Positions 28,109-37,583 of a DNA stretch of 37,830 bases are shown piece after piece. Each line of letters starts with the position of its first letter. Within the stretch, counting starts at the first letter, position 1. A program made the position numbers and the translations under genes. The stretch is taken from positions 1 through 37,830 of the forward strand of contig CALGTK010000429.1 in assembly GCA_937904325.1 (NCBI GenBank). Reading direction: 5' to 3'. A model generated the notes under the pieces. The model saw nothing but the letters and a program-made list of their open reading frames with translations, did no database searches and had not been told where the DNA came from. This stretch comes from an uncultured Planctomyces sp. GTDB lineage: Bacteria; Planctomycetota; Planctomycetia; Planctomycetales; Planctomycetaceae.

Positions 28109-28513
28109 ATGCAGAGTTTGAAGACTCAGTTAAGACCGTGGGTCTGTTCGGGACTAAGCGGTGCCACGATCGGAATTTTGCTGCTCGGTTTCGCAACTGG
28201 CTTTCAATGCACGAGCGACAACTGGCGGGGTTTCGGATTGCTGGCAACTGTTCTGGTGTTGCCATGCGTCGCCAATTCTTTGCTAGGAGTTTGTGTTGAG
28301 AGAAAACTGGCTCGGCGTGAGACGTTGCTGTTGCTTGCGTCGTTTTGGCTAATTCTATCCTTCTTTGCTCCGTTCTACGTGAGTCTCGACTTTTTCTTAC
28401 TGCCAGCGATGGCGGTCTGGACCAGCGGACATGTCGGCATTTCGGTCACAACTAAGTGTGATAGCGAATCGCCGAAACTATCAGAGAATTGCCCGCCTGT
28501 CGCTTCTGAGTAG
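28109..28513 (+). CDS. small integral membrane protein, unknown
   Basis: A 134-residue protein with hydrophobic segments near residues 13-31, 42-62 and 70-108, so three or four membrane spans, and a polar tail. I do not recognise the family. An AGAGG site lies about 7 nt before the ATG. The next gene, a large membrane protein, begins 12 nt after the stop, so the two are almost certainly co-transcribed and may work together. Confidence 0.7.
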   Translation: MQSLKTQLRPWVCSGLSGATIGILLLGFATGFQCTSDNWRGFGLLATVLVLPCVANSLLGVCVERKLARRETLLLLASFWLILSFFAPFYVSLDFFLLPAMAVWTSGHVGISVTTKCDSESPKLSENCPPVASE

Positions 28514-28525
28514 TTACCGAAAAAC

Positions 28526-30487
28526 ATGGAAAACAAATCGCCTGGTGTAACGCCAGAACTACACACTTCGACGACAGTCACTTCCGCGGAGTGGTTGATT
28601 GTCGCATTGGGAGCGGCGTTGCTGTTTGCGGCGACGCTGAATGCTCGGCAGTTGCAGAGTGCTAACGATCGATCTCGCTGGTGCACGGTTTGGTCATTGG
28701 TTGAACGCGGCACTTACCAGATCGACGAGATCGACAAGAAGTCGGGCTGGACGACGATCGACAAAGTCCTGCACGACGGGCATCTCTACTCATCAAAGCC
28801 TCCGTTGCAGTCAACGGCGGTCGCAGGTGTTTACTGGGTTCTGAAAAAAGCGTTCGGGCTGGACCTTTTGAAGCAGACTGCTGACACGACTCGGCTGATT
28901 CTGCTCATCGTCAACTGGTTGCCGATGGTGATCTCGTTTGTCGTGCTGGCGAGGCTGCTCGCTCGGTCATCGGAGAACCTGACGGCACGTCTGATTGCAT
29001 TGGCGGCGTTCTGCTGCGGGTCGCTCGTCATTGGCTACGCGACGACGTTGAATAATCACTCCGTCGCGGCGATGTGCCTGGTGTTTACGCTCGCCCCGTT
29101 GTTGCGGATTCTGAGCGACGGCAGCCAACGAGGTCTCGACTATGCCCAAGTGGGATTCTGGGCCGCGATGGTTTGCTGCCACGAGTTGCCTGCCGCGCTG
29201 TTCGGTGTGGCGACGTTCGTCCTGCTGGTTCGGAGGTCGGTTCCGCAGACAGCGAAGTGGTTTGTACCTGCAGCATTGATTCCGCTGATCACTTATTTTG
29301 TCACGAACTACCTGGCAACGGACAGCTGGAAACCGTTCTACCTTTATTACGGAACCGAGAAGTATCTCTACGAACTCAACGGCGTGAAGAGTTACTGGCA
29401 CACGCCGCACGGCATGGATCAAAGCCTGGACTCGCCGCTCACTTACTTCTTCCATTGTGTGGTCGGGCATCACGGAATCTTCAGCCTTTCGCCAATCTTT
29501 CTGCTGGCGATCGTGCCTGCTTTCCGGAAGAGACTGCTGACAGGGCACCGACTTCGACCAGCGATCGTTCTCGGTGGAGTCCTCAGCGTCGCGGTGCTCA
29601 GCTTCTACCTCACGCGGACTTCCAACTACAATTACGGCGGTAACACGTTCGGGCTGAGGTGGATGATCTGGCTGACGCCATTCTGGGTGCTGGCAATGGT
29701 GCCAACGCTTGAACGGTTTACCGCTCATCGAACGGGCCTTGTCATTTCGCTGGTGCTGCTCGGTGTGTCGGTTTACTCGGCAGAGTCAGCAACAAGGAAT
29801 CCCTGGAGTTCTTCGTGGCTCTTCCAGCAAATGGAACAGGCCGACTGGATTGACTACTCCGACCCGCCCCCAACATTCCCCTTCAAACGAAATCTGCATA
29901 CATGGTTCGCGACACTGCCATACGAGAATGCCGACACCGCCTGGATCGAATTCACGGCCGCAGGCAGCAGCGTCCGAGTTGGCGGCACGCGATCTGACAC
30001 CTTGCGACTCTACAGTTTGAAGCGAAAGATGATCGAGGACGACCTTGTTCAGACGATCAAGGTCGTGTGGAACGAAGGCCGCTCCGATGAACGGTCTTCG
30101 ACGTTTGATCTGGACGTTCTGGCCTTCGAAGAGGGAAAAGAGATCGCCGCTCAGATTCCCGCGGCAAGAGTCGTCGAGTCCGACTTTTCGCGGTTTGAAT
30201 TACTCACCCTCCTGCGAGGAATTCCGGCCGACCGAGCATTCCGGCCAGCCACCATTCGCCATGTCAGAACCTCTGTCCGCAATGACGCGTTCCGTTGTCA
30301 GCGAGCGGCAACTCAGGAATACCTCAACCAGAAATCGACGGGGCAACGGTTCCGATACCGATGCGAATCCTGGCTGACGGACGAACTTCCGTTTGGTTGT
30401 GCGCAATTCGTCGTTTCAGAATACGAAGCTGCATCAGGCGAGATGTTCAAGCATCGCCGCTTCACGGTCTCAGCGTTCGGTAGATGA
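28526..30487 (+). CDS. large polytopic membrane protein, GT-C-like
   Basis: A 653-residue protein with about ten membrane segments in the first 420 residues and a soluble C-terminal part from about 430. The first large extracytoplasmic loop (about 41-100) contains NDRSRWCTVWSLVERGTYQIDEID and HLYSSKPPLQS, reminiscent of GT-C glycosyltransferases that use lipid-linked sugars and carry acidic residues in this loop. The C-terminal region has a probable beta-rich domain (WIEFTAAGSSVRVGGTRSD). It lies 12 nt after a small membrane protein gene. A sugar transferase acting at the cell envelope is plausible, but the family match is from pattern only. Confidence 0.7.
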   Translation: MENKSPGVTPELHTSTTVTSAEWLIVALGAALLFAATLNARQLQSANDRSRWCTVWSLVERGTYQIDEIDKKSGWTTIDKVLHDGHLYSSKPPLQSTAVAGVYWVLKKAFGLDLLKQTADTTRLILLIVNWLPMVISFVVLARLLARSSENLTARLIALAAFCCGSLVIGYATTLNNHSVAAMCLVFTLAPLLRILSDGSQRGLDYAQVGFWAAMVCCHELPAALFGVATFVLLVRRSVPQTAKWFVPAALIPLITYFVTNYLATDSWKPFYLYYGTEKYLYELNGVKSYWHTPHGMDQSLDSPLTYFFHCVVGHHGIFSLSPIFLLAIVPAFRKRLLTGHRLRPAIVLGGVLSVAVLSFYLTRTSNYNYGGNTFGLRWMIWLTPFWVLAMVPTLERFTAHRTGLVISLVLLGVSVYSAESATRNPWSSSWLFQQMEQADWIDYSDPPPTFPFKRNLHTWFATLPYENADTAWIEFTAAGSSVRVGGTRSDTLRLYSLKRKMIEDDLVQTIKVVWNEGRSDERSSTFDLDVLAFEEGKEIAAQIPAARVVESDFSRFELLTLLRGIPADRAFRPATIRHVRTSVRNDAFRCQRAATQEYLNQKSTGQRFRYRCESWLTDELPFGCAQFVVSEYEAASGEMFKHRRFTVSAFGR

Positions 30488-30586
30488 TCGACGAACGTCC
30501 CGCTACGCTGGCAGTTTTCGCCTGAGCCGTTTTAACGACATTCGACGGCCAACGTACAAAAATTCACACCGCCTCGGAGATAACCC

Positions 30587-31441
30587 ATGAGCAATTTCGC
30601 AATCCATGTTTCACGACGGCAGTTTCTAGCGACATCAGCCGCCGGAGCAGCCACGCTGGCTGGCATCTCGACCGCATCTGCGGCCGACGCTTACGGCGGA
30701 TTCAAGATGGGCGTGCAAAGCTACTCGCTGCGAGGCTTCGACGCTGTCACCGCTCTGAAGCATACGAAGACACTCGGCCTTAAATACTGGGAGGCCTATC
30801 CCAAACACGTACCAATGGGCACTCTTCCAGAACACGTTGCAAAGCAGCGAAAAATGCTCGCTGATGCTGGTGTAAAGCTGATCGCCTACGGTGTCCTCGG
30901 ATTCGATGGCAATGAAACCAAAGCTCGCCAGGCATTTGACTTCGCTAAAGCAATGGGAATCGTTTCGCTCAGCGCCAACCCGAACAAAGACAACAAGACG
31001 TTCGACTTGCTCGACAAACTTTGTGAGGAATACAAAGTCGCGATCGCCATCCACAATCATGGCCCGAACGCAAAGTATGATAAGATCAGCGACACCGTCG
31101 ACATGGTCAAAGATCGCCACCCGCTGATCGGTGGGTGCGTCGACACTGGTCATTATCTTCGCAGTGATGAAGAACCGGTCGAAGCCATCGAAAGACTTGG
31201 TAAGCGAACGTTTGGCGTCCACCTTAAAGATGTCAAAACAGTGACCGAAGGTGGCAAGAGCAAAAAACACTTCAAAATCCTTGGCGAAGGCGACCTGGAC
31301 GTACTCGGATGCCTGAAAGTTTTGAAGAAACTTAACTATCAGAACTGTCTGTCGCTTGAGTACGAAGAAAACCCAGGCAACCCGCTTTCTGACATCGAAG
31401 TCTGCCTGAAGACCGTTCGTGACGCAGTCGCAAAACTATAG
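30587..31441 (+). CDS. Tat-exported sugar isomerase/epimerase-like TIM barrel protein
   Basis: A 284-residue protein of the xylose-isomerase-like TIM barrel superfamily (AP endonuclease 2 group), whose members isomerise or epimerise sugars or act on keto-sugars. A twin-arginine signal (SRRQFLA at 9-15, then ATSAAGAATLAGISTASAA) points to export. Barrel motifs include GVQSYSLRGFD, LGLKYWEAYP, AIAIHNHGP, GGCVDTGHYLRS, FGVHLKDVK and CLSLEYEENP; the Glu, His, Asp and His residues at the strand ends fit metal binding. A GGAGA site precedes the ATG, and a strong terminator follows at 31477-31504. The substrate is unknown. Confidence 0.9.
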   Translation: MSNFAIHVSRRQFLATSAAGAATLAGISTASAADAYGGFKMGVQSYSLRGFDAVTALKHTKTLGLKYWEAYPKHVPMGTLPEHVAKQRKMLADAGVKLIAYGVLGFDGNETKARQAFDFAKAMGIVSLSANPNKDNKTFDLLDKLCEEYKVAIAIHNHGPNAKYDKISDTVDMVKDRHPLIGGCVDTGHYLRSDEEPVEAIERLGKRTFGVHLKDVKTVTEGGKSKKHFKILGEGDLDVLGCLKVLKKLNYQNCLSLEYEENPGNPLSDIEVCLKTVRDAVAKL

Positions 31442-31476
31442 TTTGATTGTTTCATCTTGAATCAGCACTTCGCGTG

Positions 31477-31504
31477 AACCGGGTTCGTTGAGCCCGGTTT
31501 TTTT
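31477..31504 (+). terminator. intrinsic terminator after TIM-barrel gene
   Basis: AACCGGG (31477-31483) pairs with CCCGGTT (31493-31499), extended inside by a G-T and a T-A pair around a 5-nt loop, and is followed by a T-run through 31504. It lies about 36 nt after the stop codon. Confidence 0.88.
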
Positions 31505-31536
31505 CGCATGAGTTCTGCACTGGCGTGTCTGCTGGT

Positions 31537-31596
31537 GCAGGGTGGGCACTGCCCACCAGATGAACTTTCCAGATTGGTGGGCGGTGTCCACCCTGC
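31537..31596. repeat. paired REP-like palindromes
   Basis: Two 21-nt arms, 31537-31557 and 31576-31596, are inverted copies of each other with two mismatches, both compatible with G-U pairing, separated by 18 nt. The first arm is itself a hairpin (GGTGGGC-ACT-GCCCACC), as is most of the second. The motif GGTGGGCACTGCCCACC resembles dispersed palindromic repeats known from many bacterial genomes. It lies between a terminator and the aldolase gene and probably has no coding role. Confidence 0.85.
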
Positions 31597-31611
31597 TTTT
31601 GGATCACTGTC

Positions 31612-32388
31612 ATGTTGAAAATAAAAGAGAAACTGGCCAGCAACGAAGTCGTTCGCATGATCGGCGTGGGCCGGTTGATGCATCACAACTTCCTGCAGAT
31701 TATCGGTGTGCAGGGTGGCTTTGATGGAGTCTGGTTTGACCATGAACACTGCGGCTTTTCGATCGAGCAGCTCGAGATTTCGTCACTGACAACCACCAGT
31801 GCCGGCCTCGAAAACTTCGTTCGAGTTGCACCAACGGACTACGCACTGGTTACTCGGTGCATGGAAGCCGGAGGGGGTGGAGTGATGGCTGCACAGATTT
31901 TTTCGGCAGAACAGGCTGAGCAGTTTGTCAAATGGGCGAAGTTCGCTCCACGAGGTAATCGCGGGCTGAACGTTGGAGGTCGAGACGGCGGCTTTGCTTC
32001 AACGCCCGCCGCAGAATTCTGCGAACGAGCTAACCGTGATTCGTTCGTGGCAATACAGATTGAAACTCGGCAGTCGGTCGAAGAAGTGGACGCCATTGCC
32101 GCGATTGATGGTGTCGATCTGTTGTTTGTCGGCCCGGCAGATCTTAGCCAGAGCCTTGGCGTGACTGGCGAGTTCTTCCATCCCAACTGCATCGCCGCAG
32201 TCGATCGAGTTTCAGCCGCCTGCAAAAAACATGGTAAATCCTGGGGAGCCGTAACAGTCAGCCCGGACCATACCGAGATGTACTACGAAAAGGGGTGCCG
32301 GCTGATCTCACCGACCAGCGATGCAAAGATTGTCAATACCGGCATTGCTTCGTTGAAGCAGCAGTACGAGCAGTTGTTCTCGATGTAG
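31612..32388 (+). CDS. HpcH/HpaI family class II aldolase
   Basis: A 258-residue cytoplasmic enzyme of the HpcH/HpaI family, metal-dependent aldolases that cleave 2-keto-3-deoxy or 4-hydroxy-2-oxo acids to pyruvate and an aldehyde. Catalytic positions match HpaI: His46 (WFDHEH), Arg71 (NFVRVAP), and metal ligands Glu151 (QIETRQ) and Asp177 (VGPADLSQSLG). Length is normal. The ATG at 31612 has only a weak GGA site. It sits between palindromic repeats and a 320-nt spacer, apparently as a single-gene unit. Its substrate cannot be read, but a sugar-acid product would suit its neighbours. Confidence 0.92.
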   Translation: MLKIKEKLASNEVVRMIGVGRLMHHNFLQIIGVQGGFDGVWFDHEHCGFSIEQLEISSLTTTSAGLENFVRVAPTDYALVTRCMEAGGGGVMAAQIFSAEQAEQFVKWAKFAPRGNRGLNVGGRDGGFASTPAAEFCERANRDSFVAIQIETRQSVEEVDAIAAIDGVDLLFVGPADLSQSLGVTGEFFHPNCIAAVDRVSAACKKHGKSWGAVTVSPDHTEMYYEKGCRLISPTSDAKIVNTGIASLKQQYEQLFSM

Positions 32389-32708
32389 TCCGGAATTCAT
32401 TTTCTACTACTGGTTCGCAGGCGTCAAATTTCGTGAGTCTGCAGAAAACTGACCACTCTCATCTTATTCTCGTTTTCAAATTGTATTCTCCGTCGCGAGC
32501 GCCACATCAAGTGTCGTTCTACCGACCCCGATTGGATGCTGAAATCCGATCGTCATGGCGGGCCGACCATCAATGACGGATAACTCTGATAAACCGCATT
32601 TCATGGCGTACAGCACGAAACATTGATGCCGGATATCCTGTAATTGATTGATACTGAAATACGCTGATAGGATTACGATTAGCAGTCGTCACGTCTTCCT
32701 TCAGCTGG
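32389..32708 (+). other. intergenic region upstream of PSD1 operon
   Basis: 320 nt with no credible gene. A weak promoter-like pair, TTGATT (32644-32649) and TAGGAT (32668-32673) with an 18-nt spacer, lies about 35 nt before the next start; it matches the sigma-70 consensus at only four of six positions in each box. No terminator for the aldolase gene was found. Confidence 0.35.
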
Positions 32709-35700
32709 ATGAATCGAGCCATGAATCGAACAATTCCTGGGTGTATTTTCCTGGTGTCGGTGTGTCATTGGTTTGCTGGCAGTGTGTCTGCTCAGGGCGA
32801 AGTCACTGATTTCAGGGCTGCAACGCCGGGGTTTGTCGACCTGTACAACAAGAAAGATCTCACGGGCTGGTCGACCACAGGAAACTGGATTCCGCAGAAG
32901 GATGGATCACTGGTTCTCCAGCCTCGCGAAGGTGAATTCGGATGGCAGCGATATGACGCCTACCTGTGGACCGAGCGGAAATTCAATGACTTTGAATTGA
33001 AGGTCGAATTCGCCTACCCGAAAAATGGAAATAGCGGCGTCTATTTTCGAGTGGCCGATCGGAACAACCCGGTCTACACAGGTATCGAAGCACAGGTGTT
33101 GGACTCATCAAAACATCAGGGTCCATTAAACGATCATACCGTTGGCGGAATCATCCCAGCTGGCATCGCTCCGTCAAAAAACATGGCCAAACTACCCGGC
33201 CAATGGAATCAGATGTTCGTTCGCTGCGTCGGTAGTCATCTCCAGATCCGACTCAATGACGAAAAGGTTATTGACGTTCAGCTGGACAGGACCACATTGA
33301 AGGATCGACCTGGTGAAGGCTATATCGGATTCCAGGATCATGGTGTTCCTCACACCGTCCGCTTTCGCAATATCCAAATCAAAGAAATCGCTCCCGCCAC
33401 GCCGGACGCAGCACAAGTATTCTTCGACCGTAAAGTAAGGCCGATTTTTCAGGCCAAGTGCATCCACTGCCATGGTGAAGACGAGCAGGAGGCGCAGCTT
33501 CGACTCGATTCACTGGCGCAAGTCATGCGCGGCGGTGACTCCGGCGAGCCCGTACTGGTCGTCGGCGACGAAAGGGAGAGCAACCTGATCCACCTGGTAA
33601 CGACCAGCGATGAAGAGCATCGAATGCCGTTGGGCGACGAGCCCCTCAGCAAGGCAGAAATACAACTGCTTCGTGACTGGATCGGTATTGAACGGGGGTG
33701 GGACGAGGCAATCGCTGAGGCGTCGGCCATCGAATCCGATCATTGGTCGTTTCAACCAATCGTGCGGCCACCAGTACCTGAAACCGGTCACGCCAATCCA
33801 ATTGATAGCTTCGTAGCAGAGGGGCTAAACGAGAATAAGTTGCACATGTCTCCCGAAGCATCGCAACGGCGGCTGGTTCGGCGGCTCTTGCTCGTCATGC
33901 ACGGCGTTCCGCCAACGACGAAACAAATGGACGGCTTCCTGGCGTCACGAGATACCGGTAAATGGGCGAATCTCGTCGAGGGCATTTTGCTCAATCCTCG
34001 CTACGGTGAGCGATTCGCTGTGAACTGGCTTGACCTGATTCGCTTTAGCGAAACGGATGGATTCGAGATGAATACGGAGCGTGGCTCGGCGTGGCGTTTT
34101 CGCGACTGGGTCATTAAGGCCTTCAACGATGACATGCCCTACGACAAATTCGTTACGAGCCAGCTCGCTGGAGATGTCGTCGGCGAACAACTCGGTACAG
34201 GCTTCCTGGTCGCGGGGGCGCACAACAAGGTGGTCGACGCAAATACAAAGGAGCAGGCTGAAAACGTGCAGAATGAAGTTTCCGATATGTTGAACGCAAC
34301 AGGGACAACCTTTCTTGGCCTCACTCTCGGTTGCGCGCGATGCCATAACCACAAGTTTGACCCGATCACGCAAAAGGACTTCTACTCATTGCAAGCGGTT
34401 TTCTCTGGGGTTAACCACGGTGTCGGTTCAGTTCCTCTGACCGAAGGTCGCCAGCGGGAACTTGAAAAGGTTGAACTCAGCATTACAGCTGCGAGGCGCT
34501 TTCTGTCGAAGTGCGCAGCCAGCCCGGATGAACTTGGCGAACCGCTCCGCTTCACGACCAACGTCGAGTCGTTTTCAGCACAGAATGCACGATTCGTGAG
34601 AATGACAATCAACGGTACCAACAGTGGCGCTCAAGCCTGTATCGATGAACTGGAAGTTTTCGCCGGGAGAAACAACGTCGGGCTGACGAGTGCCGGAGCA
34701 AAGACGACGTCGGGCGGCGACTTTGTACATCCACTTCACAAGTTGGCTCATATTAACGATGGCAAGTACGGAAATCCTTTCAGTTGGATTTCACGCGACG
34801 TCAAAGGCTGGGTACAAATCGAACTGGCCGAAGTCACATCCATCGATCGAATCGTCTGGGGCCGTGATCGCACGGAGAAAATCGCCGATCGGCTGGCGAC
34901 TGACTATCAGATGCAGATTTCCATCGACGGAGAGTCCTGGACGACAGTCGGCGATTCCAGGAAACGTCGAGCCGTAGGCACGGAAATCGTTTATCTGTTT
35001 GACCGTCTACCAGAACAGGAACGCGTCGTCGCGAAGCAGCAGCACACGAAACTACTTTCGTTGCTATCGCGGAAGAAAGAGCTTGAAAAGCTGCCTACGG
35101 CGTATATTGGTACGTTTTCGAGGCCCGTTACGACGCACCGGCTTTATCGCGGTGACCCGATGGCAAACAGAGAGGAAATGAAGCCCAACACTGTTGCAAT
35201 CATCGGAGATCTCAAGCTGACAAATGCGGCCTCTGGACCAGAGCGACGATTGGCATTTGCAAAATGGGTTACCAGTCCAGACAACCCACTGACTGCTCGC
35301 GTGATGGTGAACCGCATTTGGCAGTTTCATTTTGGTGAAGGCCTCGTAGGCACACCGAGTGATTTTGGCGCCAATGGAGCTCCGGCCAGCCATCCGCAAT
35401 TATTGGACTGGTTGGCTGCAGAATTGATCGAGAGCAGTTGGTCGATCAAACATATACATCGATTGATTCTAGCCTCGAAAACGTGGCGACAGGATAGCCG
35501 ACCGCGGCGCGACGCGATGGCGCAGGATTCGTCGAATCGATTCCTCTGGCGATTTCCTCCCCACCGTCTGGAAGCGGAGGCGATTCGGGACTCGATTCTG
35601 GCGACGTCGGGCAAACTACGCCACGCCGTAGGCGGTCCCGGCTTCAGTGGTTTTGCAATCCAATACGAAAACGTCAGGCACTATTTCCCCAAGAAGAAAT

Positions 35701-36077
35701 ACACCGAGCAAGACTGGCGTCGTATGGTCTATATGACTCGAGTGCGAAAAGAAGTCGAATCGGTCTTCGGCATCTTTGACTGCCCGGACGGGAATCAGGT
35801 GACCCCGAAGAGAACTCGCTCGACGACACCGCTCCAGGCGCTCAATCTGTTGAACAGCACGTTTGTGCTGCAACAAGCTGAGTTCCTCGCAGAACGATTG
35901 GAATCCGAGTCTGGTGATTTGCCCGATCAGTTGATCGAGCGGTCATACAATCTCTGTTTCGGACGCCTGCCCACAGCGCGGGAACGGCAACTGGCATCAC
36001 AGATGCTGGAACAACTCGGACTCACTCAATACTGCCGAGTGCTCTTGAACTCGAATGAATTTGTTTTCGTTTTGTAG
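32709..36077 (+). CDS. DUF1080-PSCyt1-PSCyt2-discoidin-PSD1 fusion protein
   Basis: A 1122-residue exported protein with a signal peptide (about 8-28). Residues about 40-226 are DUF1080 (LYNKKDLTGW, NSGVYFRV, GIEAQVLD, GYIGFQDHG), a family that includes 3-keto-glycoside hydrolases. Residues 235-330 are PSCyt1 with heme motif CIHCH (251-255). Residues about 360-570 are PSCyt2/DUF1549 with CARCH (542-546). About 614-750 is an F5/8-type discoidin-like, probably glycan-binding domain (ARFVRMTINGTNSGAQACIDELEVF). About 830-1110 is PSD1/DUF1553. The start is either ATG at 32709 or 32721. DUF1501 follows 39 nt downstream, the usual partner. Oxidation and cleavage of a glycan outside the cytoplasm is a reasonable but unproven role. 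Confidence 0.92.
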   Translation: MNRAMNRTIPGCIFLVSVCHWFAGSVSAQGEVTDFRAATPGFVDLYNKKDLTGWSTTGNWIPQKDGSLVLQPREGEFGWQRYDAYLWTERKFNDFELKVEFAYPKNGNSGVYFRVADRNNPVYTGIEAQVLDSSKHQGPLNDHTVGGIIPAGIAPSKNMAKLPGQWNQMFVRCVGSHLQIRLNDEKVIDVQLDRTTLKDRPGEGYIGFQDHGVPHTVRFRNIQIKEIAPATPDAAQVFFDRKVRPIFQAKCIHCHGEDEQEAQLRLDSLAQVMRGGDSGEPVLVVGDERESNLIHLVTTSDEEHRMPLGDEPLSKAEIQLLRDWIGIERGWDEAIAEASAIESDHWSFQPIVRPPVPETGHANPIDSFVAEGLNENKLHMSPEASQRRLVRRLLLVMHGVPPTTKQMDGFLASRDTGKWANLVEGILLNPRYGERFAVNWLDLIRFSETDGFEMNTERGSAWRFRDWVIKAFNDDMPYDKFVTSQLAGDVVGEQLGTGFLVAGAHNKVVDANTKEQAENVQNEVSDMLNATGTTFLGLTLGCARCHNHKFDPITQKDFYSLQAVFSGVNHGVGSVPLTEGRQRELEKVELSITAARRFLSKCAASPDELGEPLRFTTNVESFSAQNARFVRMTINGTNSGAQACIDELEVFAGRNNVGLTSAGAKTTSGGDFVHPLHKLAHINDGKYGNPFSWISRDVKGWVQIELAEVTSIDRIVWGRDRTEKIADRLATDYQMQISIDGESWTTVGDSRKRRAVGTEIVYLFDRLPEQERVVAKQQHTKLLSLLSRKKELEKLPTAYIGTFSRPVTTHRLYRGDPMANREEMKPNTVAIIGDLKLTNAASGPERRLAFAKWVTSPDNPLTARVMVNRIWQFHFGEGLVGTPSDFGANGAPASHPQLLDWLAAELIESSWSIKHIHRLILASKTWRQDSRPRRDAMAQDSSNRFLWRFPPHRLEAEAIRDSILATSGKLRHAVGGPGFSGFAIQYENVRHYFPKKKYTEQDWRRMVYMTRVRKEVESVFGIFDCPDGNQVTPKRTRSTTPLQALNLLNSTFVLQQAEFLAERLESESGDLPDQLIERSYNLCFGRLPTARERQLASQMLEQLGLTQYCRVLLNSNEFVFVL

Positions 36078-36116
36078 CATTCCTGAATCGATTACGAACT
36101 GGCAAAGGCTACGATC

Positions 36117-37583
36117 ATGAGTCACTGTTGGCAAAATCGCAGAGACTTTCTGGGATCGACGTGTGCGGGATTAGGCGGAATTGCGCTGGCAAGTCTGTTG
36201 CAGCAAGACGGCTTGCTTGCCGCGGAGGATGCTCCGAAACGCCCTGTGATTTCACCCGATCGGCCATTCGCGGCCCGCCCCGCACACTTTCCGCCTCGCG
36301 CGAAACAAGTCCTGGTGATCTATTGCTCCGGCGCTGTCAGTCAGGTGGATACGTTTGACCATAAGCCGGAATTGCAGAAACGGGACGGCCAGGCAATGCC
36401 GGGGGCGAAGAGCCTGATCACTTCACAAGGCGCCCAAGGGAATTTGCTTAAGAGCGCTTGGGAATTCAAGCCTCGCGGCGAATGCGGAAAAATGACTTCC
36501 GACCTGTTTCCTCAACTGGGCAAACTGGCGGACGATATTTGTTTTTTACATTCACTGTCGGGAAAGACCGCGGCTCATGGCCCCGGTGAGACATTCATGT
36601 CGACGGGACACTCCTTAAGTGGATTTCCCAGCATGGGGTCGTGGATGAGTTGGGCGCTCGGTACAAAAAATGAGGAATTGCCAGCCTATGTGGCAATTCC
36701 TGATCCGCGAGGAAAACCTCAGGCCAGCGTAGATAACTGGAGTGCAGGATTTCTGCCGGCAGCGTTTCAAGGCACCGATTTCAATGCCACCAATCCACTA
36801 CGCAACCTTGAACGACCAGAAGGCATCGACAAAGCTACGGATGCTCGTGCTCGCGAGTTTCTGCAGCGAATGAACCGGATGCAACTGGAGCAGTTTCCCG
36901 GAGACAGCGAGTTGTCCGCAAGAATCGCCAGTTACGAACTGGCAGCCAAAATGCAACTCACCGTTCCCGACATCATGGATTTCTCAACTGAACGTCAAAC
37001 CACCTTGCAAATGTATGGCGCTGACGACAGTTCGAACAAAGCGAAGTCCGCGTACGCGCGAAACTGCATCCTGGCGAGGCGATTGCTGGAAAAAGGAGTC
37101 CGCTTCGTCCAGCTGTTCAATGGGGCCTATCAGACGGGCGGAGAGGGAGTCAGCAATTGGGACGCGCACTCTCAGATCGTCAATAAATACGGCACTCACG
37201 GTGAAATTTTTGACCAACCCACTGCGGCGCTGCTGACCGATATGAAGCAAAGAGGCATGCTGCAGGATACCCTGGTTGTCTGGTGTACCGAGTTCGGCAG
37301 GATGCCCACGGTGCAGGCTTCCAAAGCAGCCGGGCGAGACCACAACATCCAGGGGTTCACGGCATGGCTTGCTGGTGCAGGAGTCAAAGCCCCGTTTACG
37401 TTCGGTGAGACGGATGAGTTTGGATACAAAGCCATCGCGAACAAAGTCACGGTCCATGACTTCCACGCAACTATCCTTCACCTGCTTGGTATCAACCACA
37501 AACGACTGACCTACCGCCAAAACGGTCTCGATCGTCGACTGACGGACGTCCATGGGCGAATCATTGACGATATCATCGCTTAA
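36117..37583 (+). CDS. DUF1501 secreted protein
   Basis: A 488-residue protein of the DUF1501 family, related to the alkaline phosphatase/sulfatase fold, with no established reaction. A Tat-type signal is present (NRRDFLG at residues 7-13, then [11 protein letters not shown]). Family segments include [50 protein letters not shown] and [17 protein letters not shown]. An AAGG lies about 9 nt before the ATG. It is translated right after the PSD1 fusion gene, and the two are likely one operon. A transposase remnant overlaps its last 11 nt on the other strand, yet the protein end appears complete. Confidence 0.93.
   Translation: MSHCWQNRRDFLGSTCAGLGGIALASLLQQDGLLAAEDAPKRPVISPDRPFAARPAHFPPRAKQVLVIYCSGAVSQVDTFDHKPELQKRDGQAMPGAKSLITSQGAQGNLLKSAWEFKPRGECGKMTSDLFPQLGKLADDICFLHSLSGKTAAHGPGETFMSTGHSLSGFPSMGSWMSWALGTKNEELPAYVAIPDPRGKPQASVDNWSAGFLPAAFQGTDFNATNPLRNLERPEGIDKATDARAREFLQRMNRMQLEQFPGDSELSARIASYELAAKMQLTVPDIMDFSTERQTTLQMYGADDSSNKAKSAYARNCILARRLLEKGVRFVQLFNGAYQTGGEGVSNWDAHSQIVNKYGTHGEIFDQPTAALLTDMKQRGMLQDTLVVWCTEFGRMPTVQASKAAGRDHNIQGFTAWLAGAGVKAPFTFGETDEFGYKAIANKVTVHDFHATILHLLGINHKRLTYRQNGLDRRLTDVHGRIIDDIIA

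Noticed and set aside
28967-29728. 253-codon minus-strand frame opposite the GT-C-like gene
   Set aside because: It is Arg/Gln/His-rich with no domain signature, typical of an antisense shadow of a hydrophobic gene.
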